Assembly (NCBI GenBank): GCA_964449285.1
Contig: CAYUZX010000007.1
Span: forward strand, 1-64,000
DNA length: 64,000 nt
DNA from: QYOJ01 sp964449285
GTDB lineage: Bacteria > Bacteroidota > Bacteroidia > Bacteroidales > FEN-979
Direction of reading: 5' to 3'
Made by a program: the position numbers and the translations under genes. Below the pieces are notes generated by a model. It searched no databases. It had not been told where the DNA came from and worked only from the letters and a program-made list of their open reading frames with translations. This document shows, piece after piece, positions 43,458 through 54,010 of the stretch. How positions within the stretch are numbered: position 1 is the first letter of the stretch; every line of letters starts with the position of its first letter.

Positions 43458-45683
43458 TTAATCAACGCGGGTAACATTTCTGACCCCTTCTATCTCCCTG
43501 AGGTTCATTAATAACCTGTTAAGTGTGCTAACATCCGTTACAAACAACCTGATCTCACTGTCGGTGTACCCGTTATCAGTATTCAGGGAAAAGGATTTGA
43601 TATTGAGATGCAACTCAGAGGAGATTACCCTTGAGATGTCAAGCAGCATACCCATTCTGTCTATGCCCGCAATTTTTATCCTGGTAACAAAGGAGATAGA
43701 CTCCCTGTTGGCCCATGTTATTTTTACCATCTTATTCCCGAAACTCGACATCAGTTCAATGGCTCTTGGACATTTCGTGCGGTGAATCTGAATCGGGAGA
43801 TGTTCAGATGCAACAAGGCCAATAACATCGTCGCCGGGGATGGGGTTACAGCATAGAGCCACTTCAAAGCCCCGGTTCCCTGCTTCACCCTCTAGATTCC
43901 CCGACAAACCAGAGGTATTTATGGCCGTTTCCTTTTCCTTACCCGGACTCACAACTTCTTTTGCTTTTGCTTTGGTAACTGGCTTGGTAAGGAAGTTCAG
44001 CCAGCCACCCTTCATGTTTGCGGTAGCAAATGCCTTTACATCTTTGATCCCAATTTTATCCTGGGAAGCCGCATAATAAAGATCGGTGAGGGAAGTGAAA
44101 TTAGCTGATACCTGAAAATGCTTGATGTTCTCTGCTGTAGCCTCTATATTGGACTTCTCAAACCATCGTACGAGGTTTTCCTCGCCAAGCGCCCTGAATT
44201 TGCGTTTATGCTCCTTAACACTCTGCTTGATGTTGCTCTTTGCCCTCGTGGTCACCACATAATCGAGCCACTCGTCCCGGGGGGATTGCCTTGATGAAGT
44301 AAGGATCTCAATCTGCTGCCCGTTTTTCAGCTGAGCGTTTATCGGGACCAATTTCTTATCCACTTTGGCGCCAATGCAGGTATTGCCAATCTCGGAATGG
44401 ATTGCATAAGCAAAATCAAGGACAGAACTGTTTGCCGGAAGGGTTCGCAGTTCTCCCTGGGGAGTGAATATCGAAATCTCATCGAGGAAGAGGTAACCTT
44501 TAATATCATCGATGAAGGCGAGCGCATTGTCATCTGATGAATCCAGCATCTCCTTGATACGATCCAACCACCGGTCGAGCTGACTGCTAACTTTGATCGT
44601 ATCCTTGTATTTCCAGTGCGCTGCATACCCTTTCTCTGCAATCTCATCCATCCGTTTCGAGCGGATCTGAATCTCAACCCACTGCCCGTTATGACTCATG
44701 ACCGTGGTGTGCAGGGCTTCATACCCATTGGCCTTTGGTATCGATATCCAGTCTCGTAATCGCTCCATATTTGGCCGGTAGATGTCGGTTATGATGGAGT
44801 AGGCTGTCCAGCAATCTGCCTTTTCCGTTTCAAGAGGAGAGTCAATGATGATCCTAATCGCGAATACATCGAAGACCTCCTCGAACGGGACCTCCTTATA
44901 CTGCATCTTCTCCCATATGGAGGCAATGGATTTCTCACGGCCTGAAATACTAAATTTAAAGCCCTGATCGCTCATGGCCTGCCGGATCGGGTTGATGAAT
45001 TTATTGATGAACCGGATTCTCTCCCGTTCCGACTCTTTAAGCTTATTTGAGATTGCTTCAAAAATTTCAGGGTCGGTATACTTCATTGCCAGATCTTCCA
45101 TCTCTGTTTTGATGGCATGAAGGCCAAGCCGGTGTGCCAGGGGAGCATAAAGGTAGATCGTCTCCGAAGCTACCTTCAGTCGCTTCTCGTCAGTCAATGC
45201 ATCCAGTGTTCTCAGGTTATGAAGCCGATCGGCCAGTTTGATAAGGATAACCCTCACATCATCCGAAAGTGTCAGTAAGATCTTGCGAAAGTTTTCTGCC
45301 TGGATAGATGCAGTCTTGTGGTCAAAAATTCCTTTGATCTTTGTAAGCCCGTCAATGATTGTGGCCACTTTATCTCCAAATAGGCCCCTGACGTCTTCCA
45401 ACGTAAATTCAGTATCTTCAACAACATCATGAAGCAATGCACAAACGATGGATGTCATTCCAAGACCAATCTCACGGGCACAGATGATAGCTACTTCCAG
45501 TGGATGGTAGATATAAGGTTCCCCGCTCTGCCGCCGCATATCTTTATGCGCCTCCAAAGCCATATTGAATGCTTTCCTAACCATCTTGCGGTCCTCCTCC
45601 TTTTTGGGGAGCCAGACTTTCATCAGGTACCGGTAACGCCGGAGTATCTCCTTATTTTCAGCTTCCGAATCAAAGTTGGACAT
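43458..45683 (-). CDS. Bifunctional (p)ppGpp synthase/hydrolase, RelA/SpoT family
   Basis: The 741-aa stringent-response enzyme has an HD hydrolase domain with HDVVEDT (about 85-91), a synthetase domain with GREKSIASIWEKM (about 253-265), a TGS domain (FTPQGELRTLP) and a C-terminal ACT domain. The intact HD motif suggests that hydrolase activity is kept. It is divergent from the T9SS cargo gene at 45782. Confidence 0.93.
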   Translation of the reverse strand: MSNFDSEAENKEILRRYRYLMKVWLPKKEEDRKMVRKAFNMALEAHKDMRRQSGEPYIYHPLEVAIICAREIGLGMTSIVCALLHDVVEDTEFTLEDVRGLFGDKVATIIDGLTKIKGIFDHKTASIQAENFRKILLTLSDDVRVILIKLADRLHNLRTLDALTDEKRLKVASETIYLYAPLAHRLGLHAIKTEMEDLAMKYTDPEIFEAISNKLKESERERIRFINKFINPIRQAMSDQGFKFSISGREKSIASIWEKMQYKEVPFEEVFDVFAIRIIIDSPLETEKADCWTAYSIITDIYRPNMERLRDWISIPKANGYEALHTTVMSHNGQWVEIQIRSKRMDEIAEKGYAAHWKYKDTIKVSSQLDRWLDRIKEMLDSSDDNALAFIDDIKGYLFLDEISIFTPQGELRTLPANSSVLDFAYAIHSEIGNTCIGAKVDKKLVPINAQLKNGQQIEILTSSRQSPRDEWLDYVVTTRAKSNIKQSVKEHKRKFRALGEENLVRWFEKSNIEATAENIKHFQVSANFTSLTDLYYAASQDKIGIKDVKAFATANMKGGWLNFLTKPVTKAKAKEVVSPGKEKETAINTSGLSGNLEGEAGNRGFEVALCCNPIPGDDVIGLVASEHLPIQIHRTKCPRAIELMSSFGNKMVKITWANRESISFVTRIKIAGIDRMGMLLDISRVISSELHLNIKSFSLNTDNGYTDSEIRLFVTDVSTLNRLLMNLREIEGVRNVTRVD

Positions 45684-45744
45684 ACCGAGAATTCTGATTT
45701 TGTTGGGATTGCAAAAATAGTTAAATTTAAAATGGGAAATTTAG

Positions 45745-45752
45745 TACTTTTG
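45745..45752 (+). promoter_or_regulatory. Possible -7 element of the T9SS cargo gene
   Basis: TACTTTTG fits TAnnTTTG and lies 29 nt before the start codon. No good TTTG was found at the expected spacing. Confidence 0.4.
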
Positions 45753-45781
45753 ATCAGCATTTCCAGATCTCTTCAACTTCT

Positions 45782-48391
45782 ATGTCTGTCCGCTTCTGCC
45801 ACCGGCTACTGATCCTCTCTATCTCGCTCATCGCGTATCCCCTATCACTGATCGCCACACATCAGCGTGCTGCTGAGATTACCTACCGACATATTTCAGG
45901 CCTCACCTATGAGATCACCCTCATCTCCTACACCTTTACACCAAGTCCGGCAAACGCCTACCGCGATTACCTTACCATACACTGGGGGGATGCTACTACC
46001 AGCGAGATCCGCAGAGTGGAGATCCAGTACCTTCCCAATGAGATCTCCTATAACAGGTACATAGGAGAACACACCTTTGCCGGGCCTGCCACATATACCA
46101 TCTCCTGCGAAGACCCTAACAGGAACGGAGGAATCCTCAACATCCCAAATTCGATCAATGTACCTCTGTTCATATACTCCGAACTGGTAATCAGTCCCTT
46201 TATCGGAGGGTATAACAACTCTCCTGTGTTGCTGTTGCCTCCCATTGACAACGCTTGTGTAAATCAACCATTTCTTCATAACCCTGGAGCTTACGATGTG
46301 GATGACGACAGCCTATCCTATCGGTTAGTGACCTGCCTTGGGGCCATGGGACTTCCCATCCTTGGCTACTCACTCCCTCCGGCTACCGACTCCCTGATAT
46401 TGAACCCCGTAACCGGAGACCTTTCCTGGGTCACACCTCCCCAGCAGGGGGAGTACAACATTGCCATCCTGATCGAAGAGTGGCGTGATGGCACAAAAAT
46501 TGGCAGCGTATTACGGGACATGCAGATCATTGTGATCGCATGCAACAACCAGCCACCGGTTATTGAACCCTTGAAGGACACTTGCGTGGAGGCAGGGCAA
46601 ACCCTAACATTCCCTGTCAGAGCCTACGATCCCGATTCCAACATGGTCACACTCACGGCCACTGGAGGACCATTCTTATTAGCCGACCATAGTGCCACAA
46701 TAAATCCTAATCCTGCCACCGATTCGGCTCATGTCACCGCCATATTCAACTGGCAAACCATTTGTGATCATGTGAAGATCAATCCCTACCAGGTGTTTTT
46801 CAAAGCCCAAGACAACAGTAAACCTGTAAGTCTCACGGATATTAAATCCATGAAGATACGGGTGGTGGGCCCGGCCCCGGAAAACCTTACCGCTACACCG
46901 CTTGGCACTACTATCACGCTCAATTGGGATAATTACACATGCGAAAATGCATCGGGATTCTATATTTACCGCAAAGCCGACTCGTCAGGGTTTATCCCTT
47001 CCTATTGCGAGACAGGAGTACCACCCTATTTAGGATATAGCAGGATTGCTATCCTCAATGTATTGGCTCAAACGAGTTTTCTCGACAATAACAACGGACA
47101 GGGGCTTAGCCCAGGAGTGAAATATTGCTACCTGGTAACAGCCTGGTACCCCGACAAAGCTGAAGGATACGCCTCCAACGAAGCCTGCGCCACCCTGAAG
47201 AAAGATGTTCCTGTAATCACCAACGTAAGCATCCGGATTACTGACACGGCGAATGGATCACTTTACCTGGCATGGTCGAAACCCACTGAACTCGACACCA
47301 TTCAGGCACCTGGCCCCTACTCCTATGTAATTACACAAGCCAGATCAGACCAACCTACCCAATTCACACCAATCCACAGCTATAATGAGTTGAATGACAC
47401 AATTTTCATTGATACCCTGCTTAACACAGAGAACTACTCATTTATATACAGGATTGACCTTTACAACAAGACACCAGGTATGGAGTTCCTGATAGGTTCG
47501 TCACAGCAGGCTGAATCAATGTTTCTGGAGATAACTCCCACCGACAAGAAACTGATCCTGGCCTGGAAGGTCGAAGTGCCCTGGAGCAACCTCAATTATT
47601 CGATCTTCCGGTACGACAGCCAGCAAACCCTCTTCGACTCGATAGGTTTCTCTACTGAACCCCTTTATACAGACAACGGACTGGCGAACGGAACCAGCTA
47701 CTGTTATTATGTTCAGAGCCGTGGGAAATATTCGGGGGGAGGGTTTGTTGACCCGATCATCAATTTTTCCCAGATAAACTGTGCAATCCCGGTTGATGAT
47801 ATTCCACCGTGTGCTCCGGTACTCTCGATTCATACCGACTGTGAAAACGCAATCAACATCCTTTCATGGATCAATCCTGATGATACCTGTACCCTCGACA
47901 TCATCAAATATTACATCTGGTACGCTCCAAACCAGAGCCAGGCGTTGGAAGTCATCGACTCTCTTTTAAGCATTTCCGATACCACATATGAGCATAAGCA
48001 ACCACAATCAATCGTGGGCTGTTACTGCGTTTCCGCCATTGATTCAGCTGGCAACCAGAGTGCCCAAAGCAATATCATCTGCATCAACAACACCGACTGT
48101 CCTGTTTACCGCCTGCCAAAGGTTTTCACGCCCAACGGAGATGCCTGGAACAACCTCTTCGAACCATTTCCCTACACCTCTGTTGAGAGCATAAACTTAA
48201 ACATCTTCGACCGATGGGGGAAAGAGGTATTCCACACCAATGACCCTGAGATTGACTGGGATGGAAAAGACCAGTCGACCAACCAACCATGCAGTGACGG
48301 AGTCTACTTTTACGTCTGCGACGTTTTTGAGATTACCCTCACCGGGATTAAAAAGCGGACGCTCCAGGGGGCGGTTACGATTTTACGGTAG
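45782..48391 (+). CDS. Secreted protein with gliding-motility C-terminal domain (type IX secretion, type B)
   Basis: An 869-aa secreted protein. A signal peptide (about 1-25) is followed by beta-rich domains, including fibronectin-type stretches (LTATPLGTTITLNW near residue 370). The last 95 residues match the gliding-motility-associated type B sorting domain (PKVFTPNGD, NIFDRWGKEVF, WDGKD, SDGVYFY). This predicts outer-membrane translocation by the T9SS and a surface or released fate. No enzymatic motif was seen, so an adhesin or structural role is likely. It has a possible promoter of its own. Confidence 0.82.
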   Translation: MSVRFCHRLLILSISLIAYPLSLIATHQRAAEITYRHISGLTYEITLISYTFTPSPANAYRDYLTIHWGDATTSEIRRVEIQYLPNEISYNRYIGEHTFAGPATYTISCEDPNRNGGILNIPNSINVPLFIYSELVISPFIGGYNNSPVLLLPPIDNACVNQPFLHNPGAYDVDDDSLSYRLVTCLGAMGLPILGYSLPPATDSLILNPVTGDLSWVTPPQQGEYNIAILIEEWRDGTKIGSVLRDMQIIVIACNNQPPVIEPLKDTCVEAGQTLTFPVRAYDPDSNMVTLTATGGPFLLADHSATINPNPATDSAHVTAIFNWQTICDHVKINPYQVFFKAQDNSKPVSLTDIKSMKIRVVGPAPENLTATPLGTTITLNWDNYTCENASGFYIYRKADSSGFIPSYCETGVPPYLGYSRIAILNVLAQTSFLDNNNGQGLSPGVKYCYLVTAWYPDKAEGYASNEACATLKKDVPVITNVSIRITDTANGSLYLAWSKPTELDTIQAPGPYSYVITQARSDQPTQFTPIHSYNELNDTIFIDTLLNTENYSFIYRIDLYNKTPGMEFLIGSSQQAESMFLEITPTDKKLILAWKVEVPWSNLNYSIFRYDSQQTLFDSIGFSTEPLYTDNGLANGTSYCYYVQSRGKYSGGGFVDPIINFSQINCAIPVDDIPPCAPVLSIHTDCENAINILSWINPDDTCTLDIIKYYIWYAPNQSQALEVIDSLLSISDTTYEHKQPQSIVGCYCVSAIDSAGNQSAQSNIICINNTDCPVYRLPKVFTPNGDAWNNLFEPFPYTSVESINLNIFDRWGKEVFHTNDPEIDWDGKDQSTNQPCSDGVYFYVCDVFEITLTGIKKRTLQGAVTILR

Positions 48392-48421
48392 AGACGCGAA
48401 TAATCGTGTCCTTACAAATCG

Positions 48422-48429
48422 TATCTTTG
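48422..48429 (+). promoter_or_regulatory. Possible -7 element very close to the lepA start
   Basis: TATCTTTG matches TAnnTTTG and ends 4 nt before the GTG start of lepA. A start of transcription 5-7 nt downstream would fall on the start codon and give a leaderless or nearly leaderless mRNA. No upstream element of good quality was found. Confidence 0.4.
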
Positions 48430-48433
48430 CGCC

Positions 48434-50224
48434 GTGAAAAACATTCGCAATTTTTGCATCATTGCCCATATTGATCATGGGAAGAGTACGCTGGCCGACC
48501 GGTTGCTGGAGATGACAAAGACCATCATGGAGCGGGATTACCAGGACCAGGTGTTGGATAATATGGACCTTGAGAGGGAGCGAGGCATCACCATCAAGAG
48601 TCATGCCATCCAGATGAAGTACAATCTGGATGATGAAGATTATATCCTGAACCTGATCGACACACCGGGCCATGTGGATTTCTCCTATGAGGTCTCCCGG
48701 GCGATCGCAGCCTGTGAGGGAGCTCTTCTGGTGGTAGATGCCACCCAGGGCATCCAGGCCCAGACCATTTCCAACCTTTACATGGCTGTCGATTATGACC
48801 TTCAAATCATCCCTGTGCTCAATAAGATTGACATGGATAATGCGATGATTGAAGAGGTGAAAGACCAGATTGTGGAGACGCTGGGATGTAACCGCGATGA
48901 AATTATCGAAGCCAGTGCGAAGTTTGGACACGGGATCGATCTGATCCTCGAAGATATTGTTCACAAAATACCTCCTCCCAAAGGCGACCCGGAAGCTCCA
49001 CTTCAGGCATTGATCTTCGACTCTGTATTCAACTCCTACCGGGGCATCATAGCCTATTTCAGGGTTTTCAACGGAACCCTGAGGAAAGGGGATAAAGTGA
49101 AGTTTGTAAACGCCGGCAGCCAATATGAAGCCGATGAGGTAGGGATCCTGGGGATGAAACCCGAACCCAGGCAGGTGCTTCTGGCAGGAGATGTCGGATA
49201 CATAATCTCCGGAATTAAAACCAGCAAAGAGGTGCAGGTGGGAGACACCATCACCCATGTGGCACGGCCGTGCAGGCAGGCTATCGATGGCTTTGAGATG
49301 GTCAAGCCAATGGTCTTTGCAGGGATCTATCCCGTGGATGCGGATGACTATGAAGAACTCCGCGACTCCCTGGAGAAGCTTCGGCTCAATGATGCCTCTC
49401 TCTCTTTTGAACCTGAATCATCTATGGCACTGGGCTTTGGCTTCAGGTGTGGTTTCCTGGGATTACTCCATATGGAGATCGTGCAGGAGCGGCTCGACAG
49501 AGAATTCGACATGGATGTGATTACAACTGTTCCCAACGTATCCTATAAGGTCTTTACTAACAAAGGAGAGGTTATCGAAGTGCACAATCCATCAGGGCTT
49601 CCTGATTCCACGCTTGTTGACCATATAGAAGAGCCATACATCTCGGCAAATATCCTTACCCGGTCAGAATATGTGGGTGCCATTATGCGCCTTTGCATTG
49701 ACAAACGGGGAGTTCTGAAAAACCAGGTCTACCTGACAACAGACCGAACTGAGCTAACTGTCGAGCTTCCTCTCGGTGAGATCGTCTTTGACTTTTACGA
49801 CAGGCTGAAGAGCATCTCCAAAGGATATGCCTCTTTCGATTATTACCAGTCGGGATTCAAAGAGGCGCAGCTGGTCAAACTCGACATCCTGCTCAACAGC
49901 GAACCGGTAGATGCCTTATCCACCTTGCTTCACCGCGATCATGCCTATGATTTTGGCCGCAGATTTTGCCTGAAGCTCAAAGAGTTTATTCCCCGTCAAC
50001 AGTTCGACGTAGCCATACAGGCCGCGATCGGTGCCAAAATCATTGCACGCGAAACGGTAAAAGCCCTCCGCAAAGATGTGACAGCCAAGTGTTATGGCGG
50101 TGACATCACCAGAAAGCGCAAACTCCTCGAAAAACAGAAGAAAGGCAAGAAGCGAATGCGCCAGATCGGCAACGTCGAAGTTCCCCAGAAAGCGTTTCTG
50201 GCAATACTGAAGCTGGATAGCTAG
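48434..50224 (+). CDS. lepA: Elongation factor 4 (LepA)
   Basis: A 596-aa ribosome-associated GTPase that back-translocates or remodels stalled ribosomes. G1 is AHIDHGKS near residue 11, followed by DTPGHVDF and NKIDM. The EF-G-like domains III and V and the LepA-specific C-terminal domain (GGDITRKRKLLEKQKKGKKRM) follow. GTG is the start; no ATG gives a better N-terminus. Confidence 0.94.
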   Translation: MKNIRNFCIIAHIDHGKSTLADRLLEMTKTIMERDYQDQVLDNMDLERERGITIKSHAIQMKYNLDDEDYILNLIDTPGHVDFSYEVSRAIAACEGALLVVDATQGIQAQTISNLYMAVDYDLQIIPVLNKIDMDNAMIEEVKDQIVETLGCNRDEIIEASAKFGHGIDLILEDIVHKIPPPKGDPEAPLQALIFDSVFNSYRGIIAYFRVFNGTLRKGDKVKFVNAGSQYEADEVGILGMKPEPRQVLLAGDVGYIISGIKTSKEVQVGDTITHVARPCRQAIDGFEMVKPMVFAGIYPVDADDYEELRDSLEKLRLNDASLSFEPESSMALGFGFRCGFLGLLHMEIVQERLDREFDMDVITTVPNVSYKVFTNKGEVIEVHNPSGLPDSTLVDHIEEPYISANILTRSEYVGAIMRLCIDKRGVLKNQVYLTTDRTELTVELPLGEIVFDFYDRLKSISKGYASFDYYQSGFKEAQLVKLDILLNSEPVDALSTLLHRDHAYDFGRRFCLKLKEFIPRQQFDVAIQAAIGAKIIARETVKALRKDVTAKCYGGDITRKRKLLEKQKKGKKRMRQIGNVEVPQKAFLAILKLDS

Positions 50225-50316
50225 ATTAGATGGCAATTTGTGCAATTTCGTCTTTTTTACTGTAACTTTTTTTCTGTACCCTCGTCTTATTGTCTTGAAC
50301 CAAAATCACTCGAAGC

Positions 50317-51276
50317 ATGAAAAAAGTTAACGTAGTTCTGACGATTGCATTGGCAGCCACGCTGATCTTCATCTTACCGGGGAAATCAAAAGGGCAGGAC
50401 GATGAAAATCATGGTCACAAACATAAATTTAATAAATCAGAAGTCATCGTAAGCGGGGTCAAGATCCAGAATAGGGGTAGCGACTCCGTTGTCATTTATA
50501 TTGACAAAAAAGAGCACTTTCATGGCTGTGGTGGTACAAATTGGAGTACCTTCCCCTTTTACTGTAAAAAAGGGAAATTCAACGGCCATTGGGCCGGTAT
50601 TGATTTTGGCTGGAACGGTTATGTAAACAAGGATTTCACTATGAATTTCGGCCCTGGCAACCAGTATCTGGACATGAACACAGCCCGCTCCCTGATGATC
50701 AACCTCAACCCATTTGAGTTGAATGTCAATATTGCGAAAAATAAATTCGGGTTCATCTCCGGATTAGGCTTTTCGCTGAATAATTACTACTACAGCGGCG
50801 CCTATACCCTAATCGGTGATTCCTCTACGTTAAAGGCGTACAACACGGTTGATGATAAAGGAAAAACTGTAGGTATGAAAGTTAACAAGCTCTTTGTCTC
50901 CTACATCACTATTCCTCTGCTGTTTGAATACCAGACAAACCCGGGACACCGGATCAACAGTTTCCACTTTACATTTGGTGTAATTGGCGGATTACGTTTG
51001 CAGACCTATCAGAAACAGCGCCTCTACCAATGGCAGGACACTTACTTCCTTGCTGATGATAACGGAAAAAAGGTAGCCTCTTTCTATGCTGACAATGCCT
51101 TGATCAGAAATCATGACCCGTATCACCTGAACCCATTCAAACTCGACGCTACCGTCAGGGTGGGCTGGTCTTATCTGAACCTCTTCGCCACCTACTCCCT
51201 GACCCCTATGTACCAGAAAAACAAAGGGCCGGAATTATATCCGTGGAGTGTTGGTATTATGCTATTGGGTTGGTAA
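50317..51276 (+). CDS. Outer-membrane beta-barrel protein, PorT-like fold
   Basis: A 319-aa protein with a signal peptide (about 1-27) and a His-rich, charged segment after it. A small barrel of alternating strands follows, as in the PorT/OmpW-like outer-membrane proteins of Bacteroidota. The final residues (WSVGIMLLGW) end in an aromatic residue, as barrel substrates do. Partner and ligand are unknown. A strong palindrome lies between it and the convergent helicase gene. Confidence 0.7.
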   Translation: MKKVNVVLTIALAATLIFILPGKSKGQDDENHGHKHKFNKSEVIVSGVKIQNRGSDSVVIYIDKKEHFHGCGGTNWSTFPFYCKKGKFNGHWAGIDFGWNGYVNKDFTMNFGPGNQYLDMNTARSLMINLNPFELNVNIAKNKFGFISGLGFSLNNYYYSGAYTLIGDSSTLKAYNTVDDKGKTVGMKVNKLFVSYITIPLLFEYQTNPGHRINSFHFTFGVIGGLRLQTYQKQRLYQWQDTYFLADDNGKKVASFYADNALIRNHDPYHLNPFKLDATVRVGWSYLNLFATYSLTPMYQKNKGPELYPWSVGIMLLGW

Positions 51277-51277
51277 T

Positions 51278-51311
51278 CCGGTATGGATGACCCATGGGTC
51301 GTCCGTATAGG
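51278..51311. terminator. Convergent-gene hairpin, possible bidirectional terminator
   Basis: The 35-bp spacer between two convergent genes is almost entirely an imperfect palindrome centred on GACCCATGGGTC, with outer arms from CC (51278) to GG (51311) that pair with a few G-T or mismatched positions. No long T-run is present, so a terminator is likely but not proven. Confidence 0.45.
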
Positions 51312-52742
51312 TTATTCAAAAAATCGTTCCTGGAAATTTACCAGGAACATTTTTTTTGTAGCCCGGGTTACGGCTGTATATAGCCACCGCAAGTACTCTA
51401 CGTTGAGCATTTGTTCTGTCATGTAACCCTGGTCTATAAATACGGTATCCCATTGCCCTCCCTGGGTTTTGTGACAGGTTAGGGCGTAAGCAAATTTCAC
51501 CTGCAGCGCATTGAAATGGGGACTGGCTTTTACTTTCTCCACGCGCTCACGGCGTGACCGCAGGTCGGCATAGTCCTCCATAACTGTTTGAAAGAGCCTG
51601 TTATTATCAGGTTGCTTCAGAGCGGCAGATTCAGAGGTAAGGGTATCGAGAATGATCTTGACATCCAGTTCGGGTTCATCCGGATAATCAATGAATCGGA
51701 TAGTAATGTCGGCAAAACGGAACCCATAGATCTCTTCAAACTTCCTGATGCGGGTAATCTCGACGATGTCGCCGTTTGCGATAAATCCGGTGGAGGATTC
51801 CAGCGGAAGCCAGAAATAATTATTCTTAACCACCATCAGGTAATCCCCGGTTGTGATCTCTCCTTCGAGGAATAGAATCCTCCGCCGGATCTCGCGATTG
51901 AAGACGTTGGCACGTTTGTTCGACCGGCAGATGACTACATTGTTCTCCCGCTCCGACCCCGAATAGGCCTGGTTGAGCGCATCTTCCAGTTCAGGTCCGT
52001 TGATGCGGAAGACATCCGGAAAGGATTGCAGCTGAAAGAGGGGGAATCGGATCTCTTTATTGATGATCTCCTCCCGGATCAGGGTGGCGTTGACCAGAAT
52101 CCCCGACTCCTGCGACTGTCTCACTACCTCGGTGAGTTCGAATAAGTCGATGGCCAGATCGTATCCTTTCTTGAGGAAAGCAGCATCCAGTGCCGGGCTG
52201 TAATCCAAGCCTACCGGCGGAAGCTGGGCGGCATCCCCGATAAAGAGCAGGCGACAGTTCTCGCCCGACTGTACATAAGCAAAGAGATCGTCGAGCAGGT
52301 TTCGTGTGGCGAACAGCTGTCCTTCCACCGGCATAGCATGCTGAATCATGGAGGCCTCGTCGACAATGAATAGGGTGTGCCGGTGCAGATTCTTCTGTAA
52401 TTTCATCTCAATCTGACCCTCTTTGTTAGTCCAGGCAAAGTAGATCTTGCGATGAATTGTATGAGCTTGCTTACTTGTATATCCAGCCATCACCTTAGCC
52501 GCTCTTCCGGTAGGAGCCATCAGGATAGTTCGTTTCCCAAGAGCCGGCAAAACATTAACCAGTGCCTTGACTACCGTGGTTTTCCCGGTTCCTGCATAAC
52601 CTTTCAGAAGGAATAGTGCATTAGCCTGCTTCCAGGAGATCGTGAGAAAAACTGCCAATTCACCCATGAGTTGTTCCTGCCCGGGTGTTGTGGCATGAGG
52701 AAACTCATGCAGGAGCAGGGATCTGACACGGTTGACATCCAT
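51312..52742 (-). CDS. RecD-like superfamily 1 DNA helicase
   Basis: A 476-aa SF1B helicase. Walker A is GYAGTGKTT (about 44-52) and motif II reads FIVDEAS. A C-terminal UvrD-like domain has LTCHKTQGGQWDTVFID, as in RecD. It is much shorter than RecD subunits and lacks RecB/RecC neighbours, so it belongs to the stand-alone RecD-like group. It is followed on the same strand by the permease gene after 10 bp. A DNA-repair role is inferred. Confidence 0.82.
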   Translation of the reverse strand: MDVNRVRSLLLHEFPHATTPGQEQLMGELAVFLTISWKQANALFLLKGYAGTGKTTVVKALVNVLPALGKRTILMAPTGRAAKVMAGYTSKQAHTIHRKIYFAWTNKEGQIEMKLQKNLHRHTLFIVDEASMIQHAMPVEGQLFATRNLLDDLFAYVQSGENCRLLFIGDAAQLPPVGLDYSPALDAAFLKKGYDLAIDLFELTEVVRQSQESGILVNATLIREEIINKEIRFPLFQLQSFPDVFRINGPELEDALNQAYSGSERENNVVICRSNKRANVFNREIRRRILFLEGEITTGDYLMVVKNNYFWLPLESSTGFIANGDIVEITRIRKFEEIYGFRFADITIRFIDYPDEPELDVKIILDTLTSESAALKQPDNNRLFQTVMEDYADLRSRRERVEKVKASPHFNALQVKFAYALTCHKTQGGQWDTVFIDQGYMTEQMLNVEYLRWLYTAVTRATKKMFLVNFQERFFE

Positions 52743-52751
52743 AAATTCGGA

Positions 52752-53996
52752 TTATTCGTACCGGAGTGAATCGATGGGATCGAGGTTCGCAGCTTTCTGG
52801 GATGGATAGATGCCAGAGATCAGGGCCACAGCAAAGCATACCACCACCCCCATGATAATCCAGACCCACGGGATGATGAAGGCGCTGCCAATAGCCAGTG
52901 AAATCACATTCCCGATGAGGATGCCAAGGATAATTCCCAGGGCGCCTCCCAACTGTCCAATGACAATAGCTTCCACCAGAAACTGGTTTCGGATAAGCCG
53001 TTTCGTGGCTCCAATGGCTTTGCGGATACCGATCTCCCGCGTACGTTCCGTTACCGATACAAGCATGATATTCATCAGCCCAATTGCCGCTCCCATCAGG
53101 GTAATCAGCCCGATGAATGTAGCGGCGATGGTGACATACCGGATATTTTCAATCAGCATCTTAGCGATCTCATCACTCTTAGTGATCTCGAACGACTCCT
53201 CCAGGCCAACAGGGACCTGACGGATGCTGCGGAGCAGCCCGGTGGCCTCCCCCACTCCGGCTTCCATCTGCTCCTGGTTGTTAACCATCACGCTGATGTT
53301 GTAAGACATATTTGGCCGGGGGAAGTAAACCCTGACGTTGTTGAGGGGTACGAAGCAGCTTCTGTCGCCACTGAATCCCATGCTGGAGCCCTTCTCTTTC
53401 AACACCCCTACAACACGGTATTTTCCTGAACCGATGGAGATAATCTTCCCAATCGGGTCCTCTTTATTCTTAAAGATATTTTTGACGACTTCAGGGCCTA
53501 TCACAACCACACTTGTCCCATAGCTAGTTTCATCCGGAGTAAAGTTTCGCCCGTTTGCAATCTCATCTCCTGATGTTATGATATAATTCTCGTCAACGCC
53601 AATGACACGGGTATTGGGATTGGTTTTGTTGGATTCGAATTTCACGGTAGCAATGCCTGTAGCGTAGGTATAGACCGATGTGGAAGCCGGGAAATTAAAC
53701 CGCTCTTTAAATTCCCAGGCCTGATCCAGGGTGATTGGTTCGTATCTTCGTTGTTTGTTTTGCTGACCTCCGATATGAACATTGAGTGACCTGTTACGGA
53801 TCGTAAACGTGTTAGATCCCATCATGGAAAAATTGGTTGTAAGGAAATATTTGATGGAGTCTGTCGCTGTAAGGATCCCAACCAACGCCATAATACCGAA
53901 AGCAATGATGAGGATGGTGAGAATGCTACGAAGAAGGTGGCTCCTGATGGAATCGAGAGAGACCTTAATGTTTTCAAAGACAAGTGTTCGGTTCAT
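52752..53996 (-). CDS. MacB/FtsX-type ABC transporter permease
   Basis: A 414-aa permease with the MacB layout: one N-terminal helix (about 22-42), a large periplasmic domain (about 45-285) and three C-terminal helices ending in ISGIYPSQKAANLDPIDSLRYE, the FtsX-like signature. No ATPase gene adjoins it, so the partner is encoded elsewhere. Such permeases drive mechanotransmission for efflux or lipoprotein processes. It lies between the helicase and upp genes. Confidence 0.88.
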   Translation of the reverse strand: MNRTLVFENIKVSLDSIRSHLLRSILTILIIAFGIMALVGILTATDSIKYFLTTNFSMMGSNTFTIRNRSLNVHIGGQQNKQRRYEPITLDQAWEFKERFNFPASTSVYTYATGIATVKFESNKTNPNTRVIGVDENYIITSGDEIANGRNFTPDETSYGTSVVVIGPEVVKNIFKNKEDPIGKIISIGSGKYRVVGVLKEKGSSMGFSGDRSCFVPLNNVRVYFPRPNMSYNISVMVNNQEQMEAGVGEATGLLRSIRQVPVGLEESFEITKSDEIAKMLIENIRYVTIAATFIGLITLMGAAIGLMNIMLVSVTERTREIGIRKAIGATKRLIRNQFLVEAIVIGQLGGALGIILGILIGNVISLAIGSAFIIPWVWIIMGVVVCFAVALISGIYPSQKAANLDPIDSLRYE

Positions 53997-54010
53997 CGGG
54001 AAACAGATTT

